A stretch of 64,000 nt of DNA from Hyphomicrobiales bacterium (GTDB lineage: Bacteria; Pseudomonadota; Alphaproteobacteria; Rhizobiales; Xanthobacteraceae): assembly GCA_017305535.1 (NCBI GenBank), contig JAFKKN010000009.1, positions 124,001 through 188,000 on the forward strand. The letters are read 5' to 3'. The notes beneath the pieces are model-generated. The model ran no database searches and was not told the DNA's origin. It worked only from the letters and a program-made list of their open reading frames with translations. A program made the position numbers and the translations under genes. Position 1 is the stretch's first letter. Each line of letters opens with the position of its first letter. This document shows, one piece after another, positions 44,853 through 52,750 of the stretch.

Positions 44853-45632
44853 TTATTTACCGACCCACTTGGGCGGACGCTTCTCCGAAAACGCTTTTGG
44901 TCCTTCGATATAATCCTGCGATGCCACCATCGCCTTCACCGCTGGATATTCCCGCTGCTCGTTGATGGCCTGCTCGAGCGATACCGCGAGCCCACGCGAG
45001 ATGGTTTGCTTTGAGGCGCGGATCGACATCGGGCTGTTCTTGCAGATCGTCTCGGCCCAGCGCTCCGCCGCGGCAAGCGCTTCGCCCTGCGGTACCACCT
45101 CGTTGACGAAACCAAGTTCAAAGCCTTCGCGGGCCGAGACGTGGCGGGCGGTGAGGATCATGCCCATGGCGCGCTTGAGGCCGATCTGACGCGGCAATCG
45201 ATGCAGGCCGCCGGCGAGGGCGGCGAGGCCGACATGCGGCTCGGGCAGCGCGAACTTCGCGTTCTCTGATGCGATGATGAGATCGCATGCCAGCGCGATC
45301 TCGAAGCCGCCGCCCATTGCGACGCCGTTGACGGCGGCGATGATCGGTTTGTCGCAATCGAAGCGCGAGGTGAGGCCGGCGAAGCCGCCGGTGTCCCAGC
45401 CGCGCTTGCCGCCTGCGGCCTGCCACTTCAGATCGTTGCCGGCGCAAAATGCCTTGTCGCCGGCGCCGGTGACGATGGCGACCCATTGTGCGGGATCGGC
45501 TGCAAAATCATTGAAGACGCGATTGAGTTCGAAATGCGCGTCGGTATGCAGCGCGTTGTACACTTCCGGCCGTGAGAGGGTTACGATGGTGACCGGGCCT
45601 TTGCGTTCGACTTTCGAGAACTTCAAATCCAT
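44853..45632 (-). CDS. enoyl-CoA hydratase (both catalytic glutamates present)
   Basis: A 259-residue crotonase with E111 (GGGFEIALACD) and E131 (ALPEPHVGL), spaced 20 residues as the two glutamates of rat mitochondrial hydratase. It should hydrate 2-enoyl-CoA to 3-hydroxyacyl-CoA in beta-oxidation. The AFCAGNDLK oxyanion segment is normal. ATG follows GAGGAGGCACC. Divergent from the acyl-CoA dehydrogenase gene. Confidence 0.92.
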   Translation of the reverse strand: MDLKFSKVERKGPVTIVTLSRPEVYNALHTDAHFELNRVFNDFAADPAQWVAIVTGAGDKAFCAGNDLKWQAAGGKRGWDTGGFAGLTSRFDCDKPIIAAVNGVAMGGGFEIALACDLIIASENAKFALPEPHVGLAALAGGLHRLPRQIGLKRAMGMILTARHVSAREGFELGFVNEVVPQGEALAAAERWAETICKNSPMSIRASKQTISRGLAVSLEQAINEQREYPAVKAMVASQDYIEGPKAFSEKRPPKWVGK

Positions 45633-45651
45633 GGTGCCTCCTCGCGGGTCT

Positions 45652-45666
45652 TTTCGTTAGACGAAA
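45652..45666. promoter_or_regulatory. palindrome upstream of the crotonase gene
   Basis: TTTCGT and ACGAAA flank TAG, 20 bp before the crotonase start in the 212-bp divergent gap to the acyl-CoA dehydrogenase. Position fits a repressor site, but no regulator gene is nearby. Confidence 0.35.
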
Positions 45667-45844
45667 TATGCGACATTTGAAACGGACGGCCCTTCATCGT
45701 CCGCTGCCGGACAGCCAACGTCGCGTTCGGCATTCAGATACGCATGGCACATCAGCCTTCGCAACTTGAATCGTCCGCTTGACTTCATCCATGGGCGTCA
45801 CCTTAAGTCCTGTCAAAGCAACACAGTTGTGTGGGAGAGAAGCC

Positions 45845-47119
45845 TTGGATTTTGCCTTGCCTGCGGACCTCGTCGTCTACCTTGCGGATCTCGATCGATT
45901 CATCGCGAGCGAGATCAAGCCGCTTGAAACTCAGGACGACAACATCCGCTTTTTCGACCATCGGCGGGAATGGGCGCGCACCGATTTCGAGAACGGCGGC
46001 CTGCCGCGCCACGAATGGGAAGCGTTGCTCCGCAAGGCCAAAAGCAAAGCGGACAACGCCGGTCATCTGCGGTTCGCGATTCCGAAGCGTTACGGCGGCA
46101 AGGACGGTTCCAATCTCTGGATGGCGGTGATCCGCGAGCACTTCGCGTCCCAGGGCCTTGGCTTGCACAACGACTTGCAGAACGAGCATTCGATCGTCGG
46201 TAATTTTCCGATTGTGAAGATGTTGGATCTTTACGGCCGTGATGACCAGAAGGCGATGATCGAAGGGTCGATCACCGGCAAGTACCGCATCACTTTCGGC
46301 CTCACCGAGCCTGATCACGGCTCGGATGCGACGCATATGGAAACCCGCGCGGTGCAGGGGACGCGTGACGGCAGGTCGGGCTGGATCATCAATGGCGAGA
46401 AGATGTGGACGACGGGAATGCACGTCGCCACGCATTGCGCATTGTTCGCCCGCACGTCCGGGAACGATGGCGACGCGCGCGGCATCACCTGCTTCCTGGT
46501 GCCGGCCGATGCGAAAGGCGTAAAGGTCGAGGAGTATCTTTGGACCTTCAACATGCCGACTGATCATCCGCGCGTCAGCTTTACCGACGTGTTCGTTCCG
46601 GATGACGCGCTGTTCGGCGAGGTCGGGCGTGGCCTGTCACTGGCGCAGTGCTTTGTGCATGAGAACCGCATTCGGCAGGCGGCAAGTTCACTTGGCGCGG
46701 CGGTGTTCTGCATCAACGAAAGCGTGAAGTACGCGCGCGAGCGCAAGCCGTTCGGCGAGGAACTGGCGCGCAACCAGGCAATTCAGTTCCCGTTAGTTGA
46801 ATTGGCCACGCAAGCGGAAATGCTGCGGCTCCTGATCCGCAAGACCGCGTGGGAAATGGACCAGATGACGCAGGCGCAGGTCGAGCATACGCTGTCGGAC
46901 AAGGTCTCGATGTGCAACTACTGGGCGAACCGGCTGTGCGGGCAGGCGGCGGATCGCGCCATTCAGGTGCACGGTGGCATCGGCTATTCGCGCCACAAGC
47001 CGTTCGAGCATATCTACCGGCATCATCGCCGCTACCGCATCACCGAGGGCAGCGAGGAAATCCAGATGCGCAAGGTGGCGGGATTTCTGTTCGGCTACAT
47101 GGGCGCGAACAAGCACTGA
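45845..47119 (+). CDS. acyl-CoA dehydrogenase (ACAD10/11, LvaC-like group)
   Basis: A 424-residue FAD enzyme. The FAD/substrate loops FGLTEPDHGSDAT and WIINGEKMWTTG and the C-terminal IQVHGGIGYSRHKPFEHIYR, RYRITEGSEEIQ are intact, with putative catalytic E401. FFDHRREWARTDFE near the N-terminus is typical of a group whose members sit next to APH-fold kinases. TTG at 45845 is chosen because GGGAGAGA ends 4 nt before it and LDFALPADL begins the conserved domain; upstream ATGs would add unconserved residues. In the Lva-like model it eliminates phosphate from 4-phosphoacyl-CoA (inference). Confidence 0.9.
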   Translation: MDFALPADLVVYLADLDRFIASEIKPLETQDDNIRFFDHRREWARTDFENGGLPRHEWEALLRKAKSKADNAGHLRFAIPKRYGGKDGSNLWMAVIREHFASQGLGLHNDLQNEHSIVGNFPIVKMLDLYGRDDQKAMIEGSITGKYRITFGLTEPDHGSDATHMETRAVQGTRDGRSGWIINGEKMWTTGMHVATHCALFARTSGNDGDARGITCFLVPADAKGVKVEEYLWTFNMPTDHPRVSFTDVFVPDDALFGEVGRGLSLAQCFVHENRIRQAASSLGAAVFCINESVKYARERKPFGEELARNQAIQFPLVELATQAEMLRLLIRKTAWEMDQMTQAQVEHTLSDKVSMCNYWANRLCGQAADRAIQVHGGIGYSRHKPFEHIYRHHRRYRITEGSEEIQMRKVAGFLFGYMGANKH

Positions 47120-47174
47120 CGGGATGCCAGCGGCGTCCCAGTTTAATTGGGACGCTATCTATTTAAACAGGTTC

Positions 47175-47301
47175 GTCATGCCCGGCTTTATGCCGGGCAT
47201 TCACCTGTTGGAAGCGTTATCGATTCAAGAACGTGGATGGCCGGGACATAGGTGAGTAAAGCGAAGCCGTTCTTCGAACGGCTATGCCCGGCCATGATGA
47301 C
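47175..47301. repeat. dispersed palindromic repeat, family A, copy 5
   Basis: Starts GTCATGCCCGG..TTATGCCGGGCAT, continues with ACGTGGATGGCCGGGACATA and GCCGTTCTTCGAACGGC, and ends CCGGCCATGATGAC. It lies between the convergent 3' ends of the acyl-CoA dehydrogenase and acyl-CoA ligase genes. Confidence 0.8.
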
Positions 47302-47328
47302 GAATTTGCAAGCGCCAACTGACGCGCG

Positions 47329-48906
47329 TTAGTTCACCTGACGGTCCTTGCCTGCCCAATATGGTGCGCGCAGTTCGCGCCGCAGGATCTTGCCCGACGG
47401 ATTGCGGGGCAGGGCCGTGATGAAGTCCACGGTCTTCGGCGTCTTGTAGCCTGCGATCTTCGCGCGGGTGAAGTTGATGATATCTGTCGCTGTCGCCGTT
47501 TTGCCCGGCTTCATGACGACGATCGCCTTGACGGATTCACCCCACTTGTCGTCTGGAATGCCCACCACCGCGGCCTCGGCAACGTCAGGGTGATCGCAGA
47601 TCGCGCTCTCGACCTCGGCGGGATAGATGTTTTCCGCACCTGAGATGATCATGTCCTTGATGCGATCATGGATGTAGATGAATCCGTTCTCATCCATGTA
47701 ACCGGCGTCGCCGGTACGCAGCCAGCCATCCTTGCCGATGGTCTGTGCGGTGGCTTCCGGCAGATTCCAGTATCCCACCATGTTCGAGCCCGAGCGGGTG
47801 GCAATCTCCCCGACCTGCCGAGCGGGCAACGGATTGCCGTCAGGATCGAGAATGGCGATCTCAACTCCGGGGAGTGCCTTTCCGGCGGAGCGCATTCGCT
47901 CCAGTCCCTCGACGTGATCCTCCGGCGCCAGCGCGACGATTGTGCCGGTGGTTTCCGTCATGCCGTACATTTGCACGAAGCCGCATTTGAAGACTTCGAT
48001 GCATTCCTTCAGCAGCGCGGCCGGAATCGGCGAGGCGCCGTAAAGCATGTAGCGCAGCCGGGAGAAATCGACGGTCTTGGCGCGGGGCTGCCGCACCACG
48101 AATTGCATCGCGGCGGGCACCATGAACAGCTTGGTAATTTTGGAATGTTCGAAGAAGTCCAGCACCTTGGTCGGATCGAATTCCCGCGCGATGACGCCCT
48201 TTGCACCGTGATACACGCCAAGCGTTCCCCAACCCGAACCGCCGATGTGGAAGACGGGCATCGCCACCAGCGAGACATCGTCTTGCGACCATTTATTCCA
48301 TTCGGGCTTGTTGTCCTGTCCGGCACGCACCAGTGCCAGGAAGTTGGCATGCGATAGCATCGCGCCTTTAGGGCGTCCTGTCGTTCCTGAGGTATAGAGC
48401 TGAATCGCAACGTCATTGGCGGTGATCGGAACCGTTGGCTTGTCCTTGCTTTGTCGGTCTCGCCACGGCAGAACGTCAGTCCATTCCGGTGCGCCGCCTT
48501 CGGTCGTCATGATGTGCCGGACGCTGGGAATTTGGGCTTTTATACCGCGAACCTGATCGATGAATTCCGGCCCGACGAACAAGACGGCTGCTTTACAGTC
48601 TTCGACAATGTAGGCGACCTCCGGGCCCGCGAGACGCCAGTTCACCGGAGCCATCACGGCGTTGGCCTTCATCGCTCCGAGCAGAAGTTCGAAAAAGGTA
48701 TCGCTGTTCTTGCCCAGATAGGCAACGCGCTCATTGGGTTTGACGCCCAGCGCGATGAGGCCGTTTGCGATCTGGTTGGTATGAACGTCGAGTTGGGCGA
48801 ACGATGTCAGACGTCCCTCGAACTCGAAAACAACATCGTCACCGCGCAAGCCTGCCTGCGCGTGGACAACTTCAGTGAGAGTGGTGGCGCTGTCGACTGC
48901 CGTCAT
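47329..48906 (-). CDS. acyl-CoA synthetase (AMP-binding, fatty acid-CoA ligase)
   Basis: A 525-residue ANL-superfamily ligase that activates a carboxylic acid with ATP and CoA. Core motifs are YTSGTTGRPKGAM (A3), YGMTETTG (A5), TGDAGYMDENGFIYIHDR (A7-A8) and LPRNPSGKILRREL (A10, catalytic lysine). ATG at 48906 follows GAGGGGAAAC; the longer upstream frame is unconserved. Chain length preference is not clear. It is convergent with the acyl-CoA dehydrogenase and could supply its substrate as LvaE does (inference). Confidence 0.92.
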   Translation of the reverse strand: MTAVDSATTLTEVVHAQAGLRGDDVVFEFEGRLTSFAQLDVHTNQIANGLIALGVKPNERVAYLGKNSDTFFELLLGAMKANAVMAPVNWRLAGPEVAYIVEDCKAAVLFVGPEFIDQVRGIKAQIPSVRHIMTTEGGAPEWTDVLPWRDRQSKDKPTVPITANDVAIQLYTSGTTGRPKGAMLSHANFLALVRAGQDNKPEWNKWSQDDVSLVAMPVFHIGGSGWGTLGVYHGAKGVIAREFDPTKVLDFFEHSKITKLFMVPAAMQFVVRQPRAKTVDFSRLRYMLYGASPIPAALLKECIEVFKCGFVQMYGMTETTGTIVALAPEDHVEGLERMRSAGKALPGVEIAILDPDGNPLPARQVGEIATRSGSNMVGYWNLPEATAQTIGKDGWLRTGDAGYMDENGFIYIHDRIKDMIISGAENIYPAEVESAICDHPDVAEAAVVGIPDDKWGESVKAIVVMKPGKTATATDIINFTRAKIAGYKTPKTVDFITALPRNPSGKILRRELRAPYWAGKDRQVN

Positions 48907-49136
48907 GTTTCCCCTCGGTGTGTTTTTTGCTTTTGAAGATTTTGCTTTTAGCGATAGTGGCTTTGTTGAAAGCCGAACACAAGATGGATGTCGGAACGTG
49001 CGTCTCCGGCGGTATTTGCGGTGCAGCGGTACAGGCACGAGGTAGCGCCAGTAAGCGATGCCACCGAGCTTAACTTATCGGCAACAGTGCCGGCCGGACC
49101 GGTTCTTTTGCTTCCCGGATGACCGGCCCCGCGAAA

Positions 49137-50015
49137 TCAGACCCGGCTTCGCGCCGCGCGATCCTTTTCGTTCTGCGCCATGATCGACTCGCGCGCCTGT
49201 TGCCAATCGGCGTCGGACCAGTCCCGCAACTGATAGAAGTTGCCGCCCATGGCCAGCGCCTGGCCGCCGTCCATGGCGATGGTTTCGCCGTTGATCCAGT
49301 CGCAGCCGCCGGAGATCAGGAATACGGCGAGGTTCTGCAATTCCTCCATGCGGCCGACCCGGCCCATCGGGTTCAGCGCCTTGGTACGTGCGCCGGCTTC
49401 GTCGCCCGGTTTGATCCGCTTGCTCATGCCCTCGGTCGGGATCTCGCCCGGCGCGATGGTGTTGAGGCGGATGCCGTAGTGGCCCCACTCGGTGGCGAGC
49501 GACATCGTCATCGCGTGGATCGCCGATTTGCTCATCGCCGACGGCACGACATAGGGGCTACCGTTGCGCACCCACGTCACTGTGACGGACACGACATTGC
49601 CCGGCAGCTTGTTGGCGATCCAGCGTCGTCCCACGGCGTGCGTCACGTAGAATGTGCCGCGCATCACAATGTTGGCGACGGCATCGAAACCGCGTGGCGA
49701 CAACTCTTCCGTGCGGGAAATGAAATTACCGGCGGCGTTGTTGATGAGATCGGTGAGCGGGCCCTCCGCGAAGATGGTTTCGATCATGTGATCGACCGCG
49801 CCGGCGTCGCGAATGTCGACGCCGTGAGTCATCACGCGGCCGCCATAGGTGTCCATCAATTCGGTCGCGGTGTCGTCGCAGACGCTTTTGCGGCGACCAC
49901 AAATATGAACTTCGGCGCCGAGGCTGAGAAAACGTGCGGCCATGGCCTTGCCGAGACCGGTGCCGCCACCGGTGACCAGAATGCGTCGATTGGCGAGGAG
50001 TTGCGGGCTGAACAT
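49137..50015 (-). CDS. SDR family oxidoreductase, 2,4-dienoyl-CoA reductase-like
   Basis: A 292-residue SDR. TGGGTGLGKAMA binds NADPH and INNAAGNF is the characteristic segment of 2,4-dienoyl-CoA reductases. The active site reads YVVPSAMSKSAIHAMTMSLA, where K is kept in SxxxK but the usual YxxxK tyrosine is shifted, as in that subfamily. It should reduce 2,4-dienoyl-CoAs from unsaturated acyl chains, or an analogous intermediate. It is divergent from the third crotonase across a gap with an operator-like palindrome. Confidence 0.83.
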   Translation of the reverse strand: MFSPQLLANRRILVTGGGTGLGKAMAARFLSLGAEVHICGRRKSVCDDTATELMDTYGGRVMTHGVDIRDAGAVDHMIETIFAEGPLTDLINNAAGNFISRTEELSPRGFDAVANIVMRGTFYVTHAVGRRWIANKLPGNVVSVTVTWVRNGSPYVVPSAMSKSAIHAMTMSLATEWGHYGIRLNTIAPGEIPTEGMSKRIKPGDEAGARTKALNPMGRVGRMEELQNLAVFLISGGCDWINGETIAMDGGQALAMGGNFYQLRDWSDADWQQARESIMAQNEKDRAARSRV

Positions 50016-50047
50016 GACTCACCGTTCTCAAATATGAGGGATGTTAA

Positions 50048-50063
50048 TTAGTCGGTTGACTAA
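50048..50063. promoter_or_regulatory. TetR-type operator palindrome between SDR and crotonase
   Basis: TTAGTC and GACTAA flank GGTT, a 6-4-6 palindrome within the 106-bp divergent gap. It resembles operators of TetR-family regulators of fatty acid genes. Located 32 bp before the SDR start (minus) and 59 bp before the crotonase start (plus), well placed to control both. Confidence 0.5.
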
Positions 50064-50121
50064 AACCCGCCGAAGCCTTTCTGTAAAGCGTGAAACAAAG
50101 ATTTTTTGGGAGAACCATTCC

Positions 50122-50919
50122 ATGGAAGACCGCGTCTCTGTCTCGATCAAGGACGGCGTCGCCGACGTCCGGCTGGTGCGGGCGGACAAGATGAATGCGC
50201 TCGATTTCGCGATGTTCGATGCGCTGACCGCGACCTGCGACCGGCTCAAGACCGAAAAGGGATTGCGCGCCGTGGTGCTGTCGGGCGAGGGCCGGGCGTT
50301 TTGCGCCGGCCTCGACACCTCCCGTTTCGAGACCATGAAAGAGGGCAAGGGCTCCGGCCGCCTCGGTAGCCTGGTGCCGCGCACGCGGGGCGTGGTCAAC
50401 GATCCGCAATATGCGGTGTGGGGCTGGCGTGAATTGCCGGTGCCGGTGATTGCCGCCGTGCACGGCGTTGCGCTCGGCGGTGGCTTCCAGCTCATGCTCG
50501 GCGCCGACATGCGTTTCGTTGCACCGGATACGAAGCTCTCCATTCTGGAGATCAAGTGGGGACTGGTGCCGGATATGGCGGGCACTCCGATCCTGGCGCA
50601 GCTCGTCCGCGACGATATTCTGCGCGATCTGACCTTCACCGGCCGTATCTTCTCCGGCAAGGAAGCGCAGGAGTATGGCCTTGCGACGCGGGTTTGCGAC
50701 GATCCGTACAAGGAAGCGATGGCAGCGGCGCGGGAGATCGCCGGCAAGAGCCCAAGCGCAATCCGCGCGGCGAAGCGGCTGCTCAACAACCTCGGAACCG
50801 ATCCCGGCAAAGCGCTGCTTGCTGAATCCTATGAGCAGCAGGCGCTGATGGGAACGCCCAATCAAACCGAAGCGGTCCGCGCCAATATCGAAAAACGCGC
50901 GCCGAATTTCATCGACTGA
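50122..50919 (+). CDS. crotonase/enoyl-CoA hydratase family protein
   Basis: A 265-residue crotonase. AFCAGLDTSRF and HGVALGGGFQLMLGADM form the CoA site. At the catalytic positions Q123 replaces the first hydratase glutamate, E143 keeps the second (LEIKWGL), and D151 follows, so activity may differ from simple hydration. ATG at 50122 follows GGGAGAA; a longer upstream frame runs through the promoter region. Followed by a repeat and an acyl-CoA ligase on the same strand. Confidence 0.88.
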   Translation: MEDRVSVSIKDGVADVRLVRADKMNALDFAMFDALTATCDRLKTEKGLRAVVLSGEGRAFCAGLDTSRFETMKEGKGSGRLGSLVPRTRGVVNDPQYAVWGWRELPVPVIAAVHGVALGGGFQLMLGADMRFVAPDTKLSILEIKWGLVPDMAGTPILAQLVRDDILRDLTFTGRIFSGKEAQEYGLATRVCDDPYKEAMAAAREIAGKSPSAIRAAKRLLNNLGTDPGKALLAESYEQQALMGTPNQTEAVRANIEKRAPNFID

Positions 50920-50932
50920 CGAACCACATTCC

Positions 50933-51055
50933 TCATGGCCGGGCATAGACGTTCGAAGAACGGCGTCGCTTCGCACGTCTATGTCCCGGCCATCCACGTC
51001 TTTGTGTTCATAAGAGCCATCAGACGTGGATCACCGGGACAAGCCCGGTGATGAC
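50933..51055. repeat. dispersed palindromic repeat, family A, copy 6
   Basis: Starts TCATGGCCGGGCATAGAC, holds GTTCGAAGAACGGCGTCGC, TGTCCCGGCCATCCACGTC and AGACGTGGATCACCGGG, and ends CCGGTGATGACGG. It lies between the crotonase and the acyl-CoA ligase, both on the plus strand. Confidence 0.8.
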
Positions 51056-51093
51056 GGTGAGAGACAGCTAACGCTTCTGGATTTGCAAAGAAA

Positions 51094-52641
51094 ATGACCT
51101 CAGCATCTTCTCTCTTCCACGGCATCGTCAGCGGCGAGCGGCGGCGTAGTCATGCCGATGTCGCGGAGCGCGCGGCGCGTATCGCCGGCGGCTTGCAGAA
51201 GCTCGGCGTCAAGCCGGGCGACTGCGTCTGCATTCTGATGCGCAACGACATCGCGTTCATCGAAGCGGCATATGCGACGATGATGCTGGGCGCTTACGCG
51301 GTGCCGATCAACTGGCACTTCAAGCCGGATGAGGTTGCCTACATTCTCGGCGACACCGGCACGCGAGTGCTGATCGGTCACGCTGACTTGTTGCATCCAC
51401 TCAAGGGACATGTGCCGTCAGGCGTGACGGTGCTCAGCGCATCGACGCCGCCGGAAATCCGCGCCAGTTACACCGTCGATCCGGTTAGCCTCGATGTGCT
51501 TCCCGGCGCGATCGATCTCGAGACGTGGCTTGCGCAGCAACCGCCTTATGATGGCCCGGCGTTGCCGCAGCCGCAGAACATGATTTACACCTCCGGCACC
51601 ACCGGGCACCCCAAGGGCGTCAAGCGCTTCGCGCCGACGCCGGAGCAAGCCGCATCTGCCGAACGGATGCGGGCGATGATCTATGGCCTGAAGCCGAATG
51701 CACGCGCGCTGTGCCCGGGGCCGTTGTATCACTCGGCGCCGAATTCGTTCGGGCTGCGCGCCGGCAAGCTCGGCGGCGTGCTGGTTCTGATGCCGCGCTT
51801 CGACCCGGAAGAGTTTCTTCGCGTGATCGAACGCGAGAAGATCGACACCATCTTCATGGTACCGACCATGTTTATCCGGCTGATGAAGCTGCCGCAGAGT
51901 GTTCGCGACAAGTACGACATGTCGTCGCTGCGGCATATCATTCACGCGGCCGCGCCGTGTCCGGCTGACGTCAAACGCGCGATGATCGACTGGTGGGGAC
52001 CGGTGATCTATGAGTTTTACGGCAGCACGGAATCCGGCGCGGTGACATTCGCCACTTCGGAAGACGCGTTGAAACGGCCGGGCACCGTCGGCAAGATTTC
52101 GCCGGGTGCGGAGCTGCGGTTCATCGGCGAAGACGGCCGCGAACTGCCGCAAGGCGAGATCGGCGAAATCTATTCACGCATCGCTGGCAATCCGGACTTC
52201 ACCTATCACAACAAGCCGGAGAAGCGCACCGAGATCGATCGCGACGGCTTTATCACCTCCGGCGATGTCGGTTACATCGATGCCGATGGCTACGTCTTCA
52301 TCTCGGACCGCAAGCGCGATATGGTGATTTCCGGCGGCGTCAATATTTATCCGGCCGAGATCGAAGCGGTGCTTCTCGCGGTGCCCGGCGTGCATGATTG
52401 CGCGGTGTTCGGAATTCCCGACGATGAGTTCGGCGAAGCGCTGATGGCGGTGGTGCAACCGTCGAGCGGCGTGACACTTGACGTCGCCGCGGTGCGTGCC
52501 GAATTGGCGAAGTCGCTCGCGGGTTATAAGGTGCCGAAGCACATCGAAGTGCACGCCGATCTGCCGCGTGAGGATTCCGGGAAAATCTTCAAGCGCCGCC
52601 TGCGTGACCCGTATTGGGAACGCGCCGGGCGTAAGATCTGA
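51094..52641 (+). CDS. acyl-CoA synthetase (AMP-binding)
   Basis: A 515-residue ANL ligase. Motifs are YTSGTTGHPKGVKRF (A3), YGSTESGAVTF (A5), SGDVGYIDADGYVFISDRKR (A7-A8), SGGVNIYPAEIE and LPREDSGKIFKRRLRDPYW with the A10 lysine. Ligases with a PxYHSAP segment (GPLYHSAPN, present here) often act on medium-chain or aromatic/alicyclic acids, but the substrate is not determined. It ends the catabolic island; ppc follows after 109 bp. Confidence 0.92.
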   Translation: MTSASSLFHGIVSGERRRSHADVAERAARIAGGLQKLGVKPGDCVCILMRNDIAFIEAAYATMMLGAYAVPINWHFKPDEVAYILGDTGTRVLIGHADLLHPLKGHVPSGVTVLSASTPPEIRASYTVDPVSLDVLPGAIDLETWLAQQPPYDGPALPQPQNMIYTSGTTGHPKGVKRFAPTPEQAASAERMRAMIYGLKPNARALCPGPLYHSAPNSFGLRAGKLGGVLVLMPRFDPEEFLRVIEREKIDTIFMVPTMFIRLMKLPQSVRDKYDMSSLRHIIHAAAPCPADVKRAMIDWWGPVIYEFYGSTESGAVTFATSEDALKRPGTVGKISPGAELRFIGEDGRELPQGEIGEIYSRIAGNPDFTYHNKPEKRTEIDRDGFITSGDVGYIDADGYVFISDRKRDMVISGGVNIYPAEIEAVLLAVPGVHDCAVFGIPDDEFGEALMAVVQPSSGVTLDVAAVRAELAKSLAGYKVPKHIEVHADLPREDSGKIFKRRLRDPYWERAGRKI

Positions 52642-52750
52642 CGCGAAGGCAAAAGCCGGCCGGACAGGGCGTCGCTGTTCCAGTGGCGGAGCGGTTGTTT
52701 TCTGACCTTGCGCGGCGGAGGGAAAATTGCCACTGGAGAGGTGATCGTCA

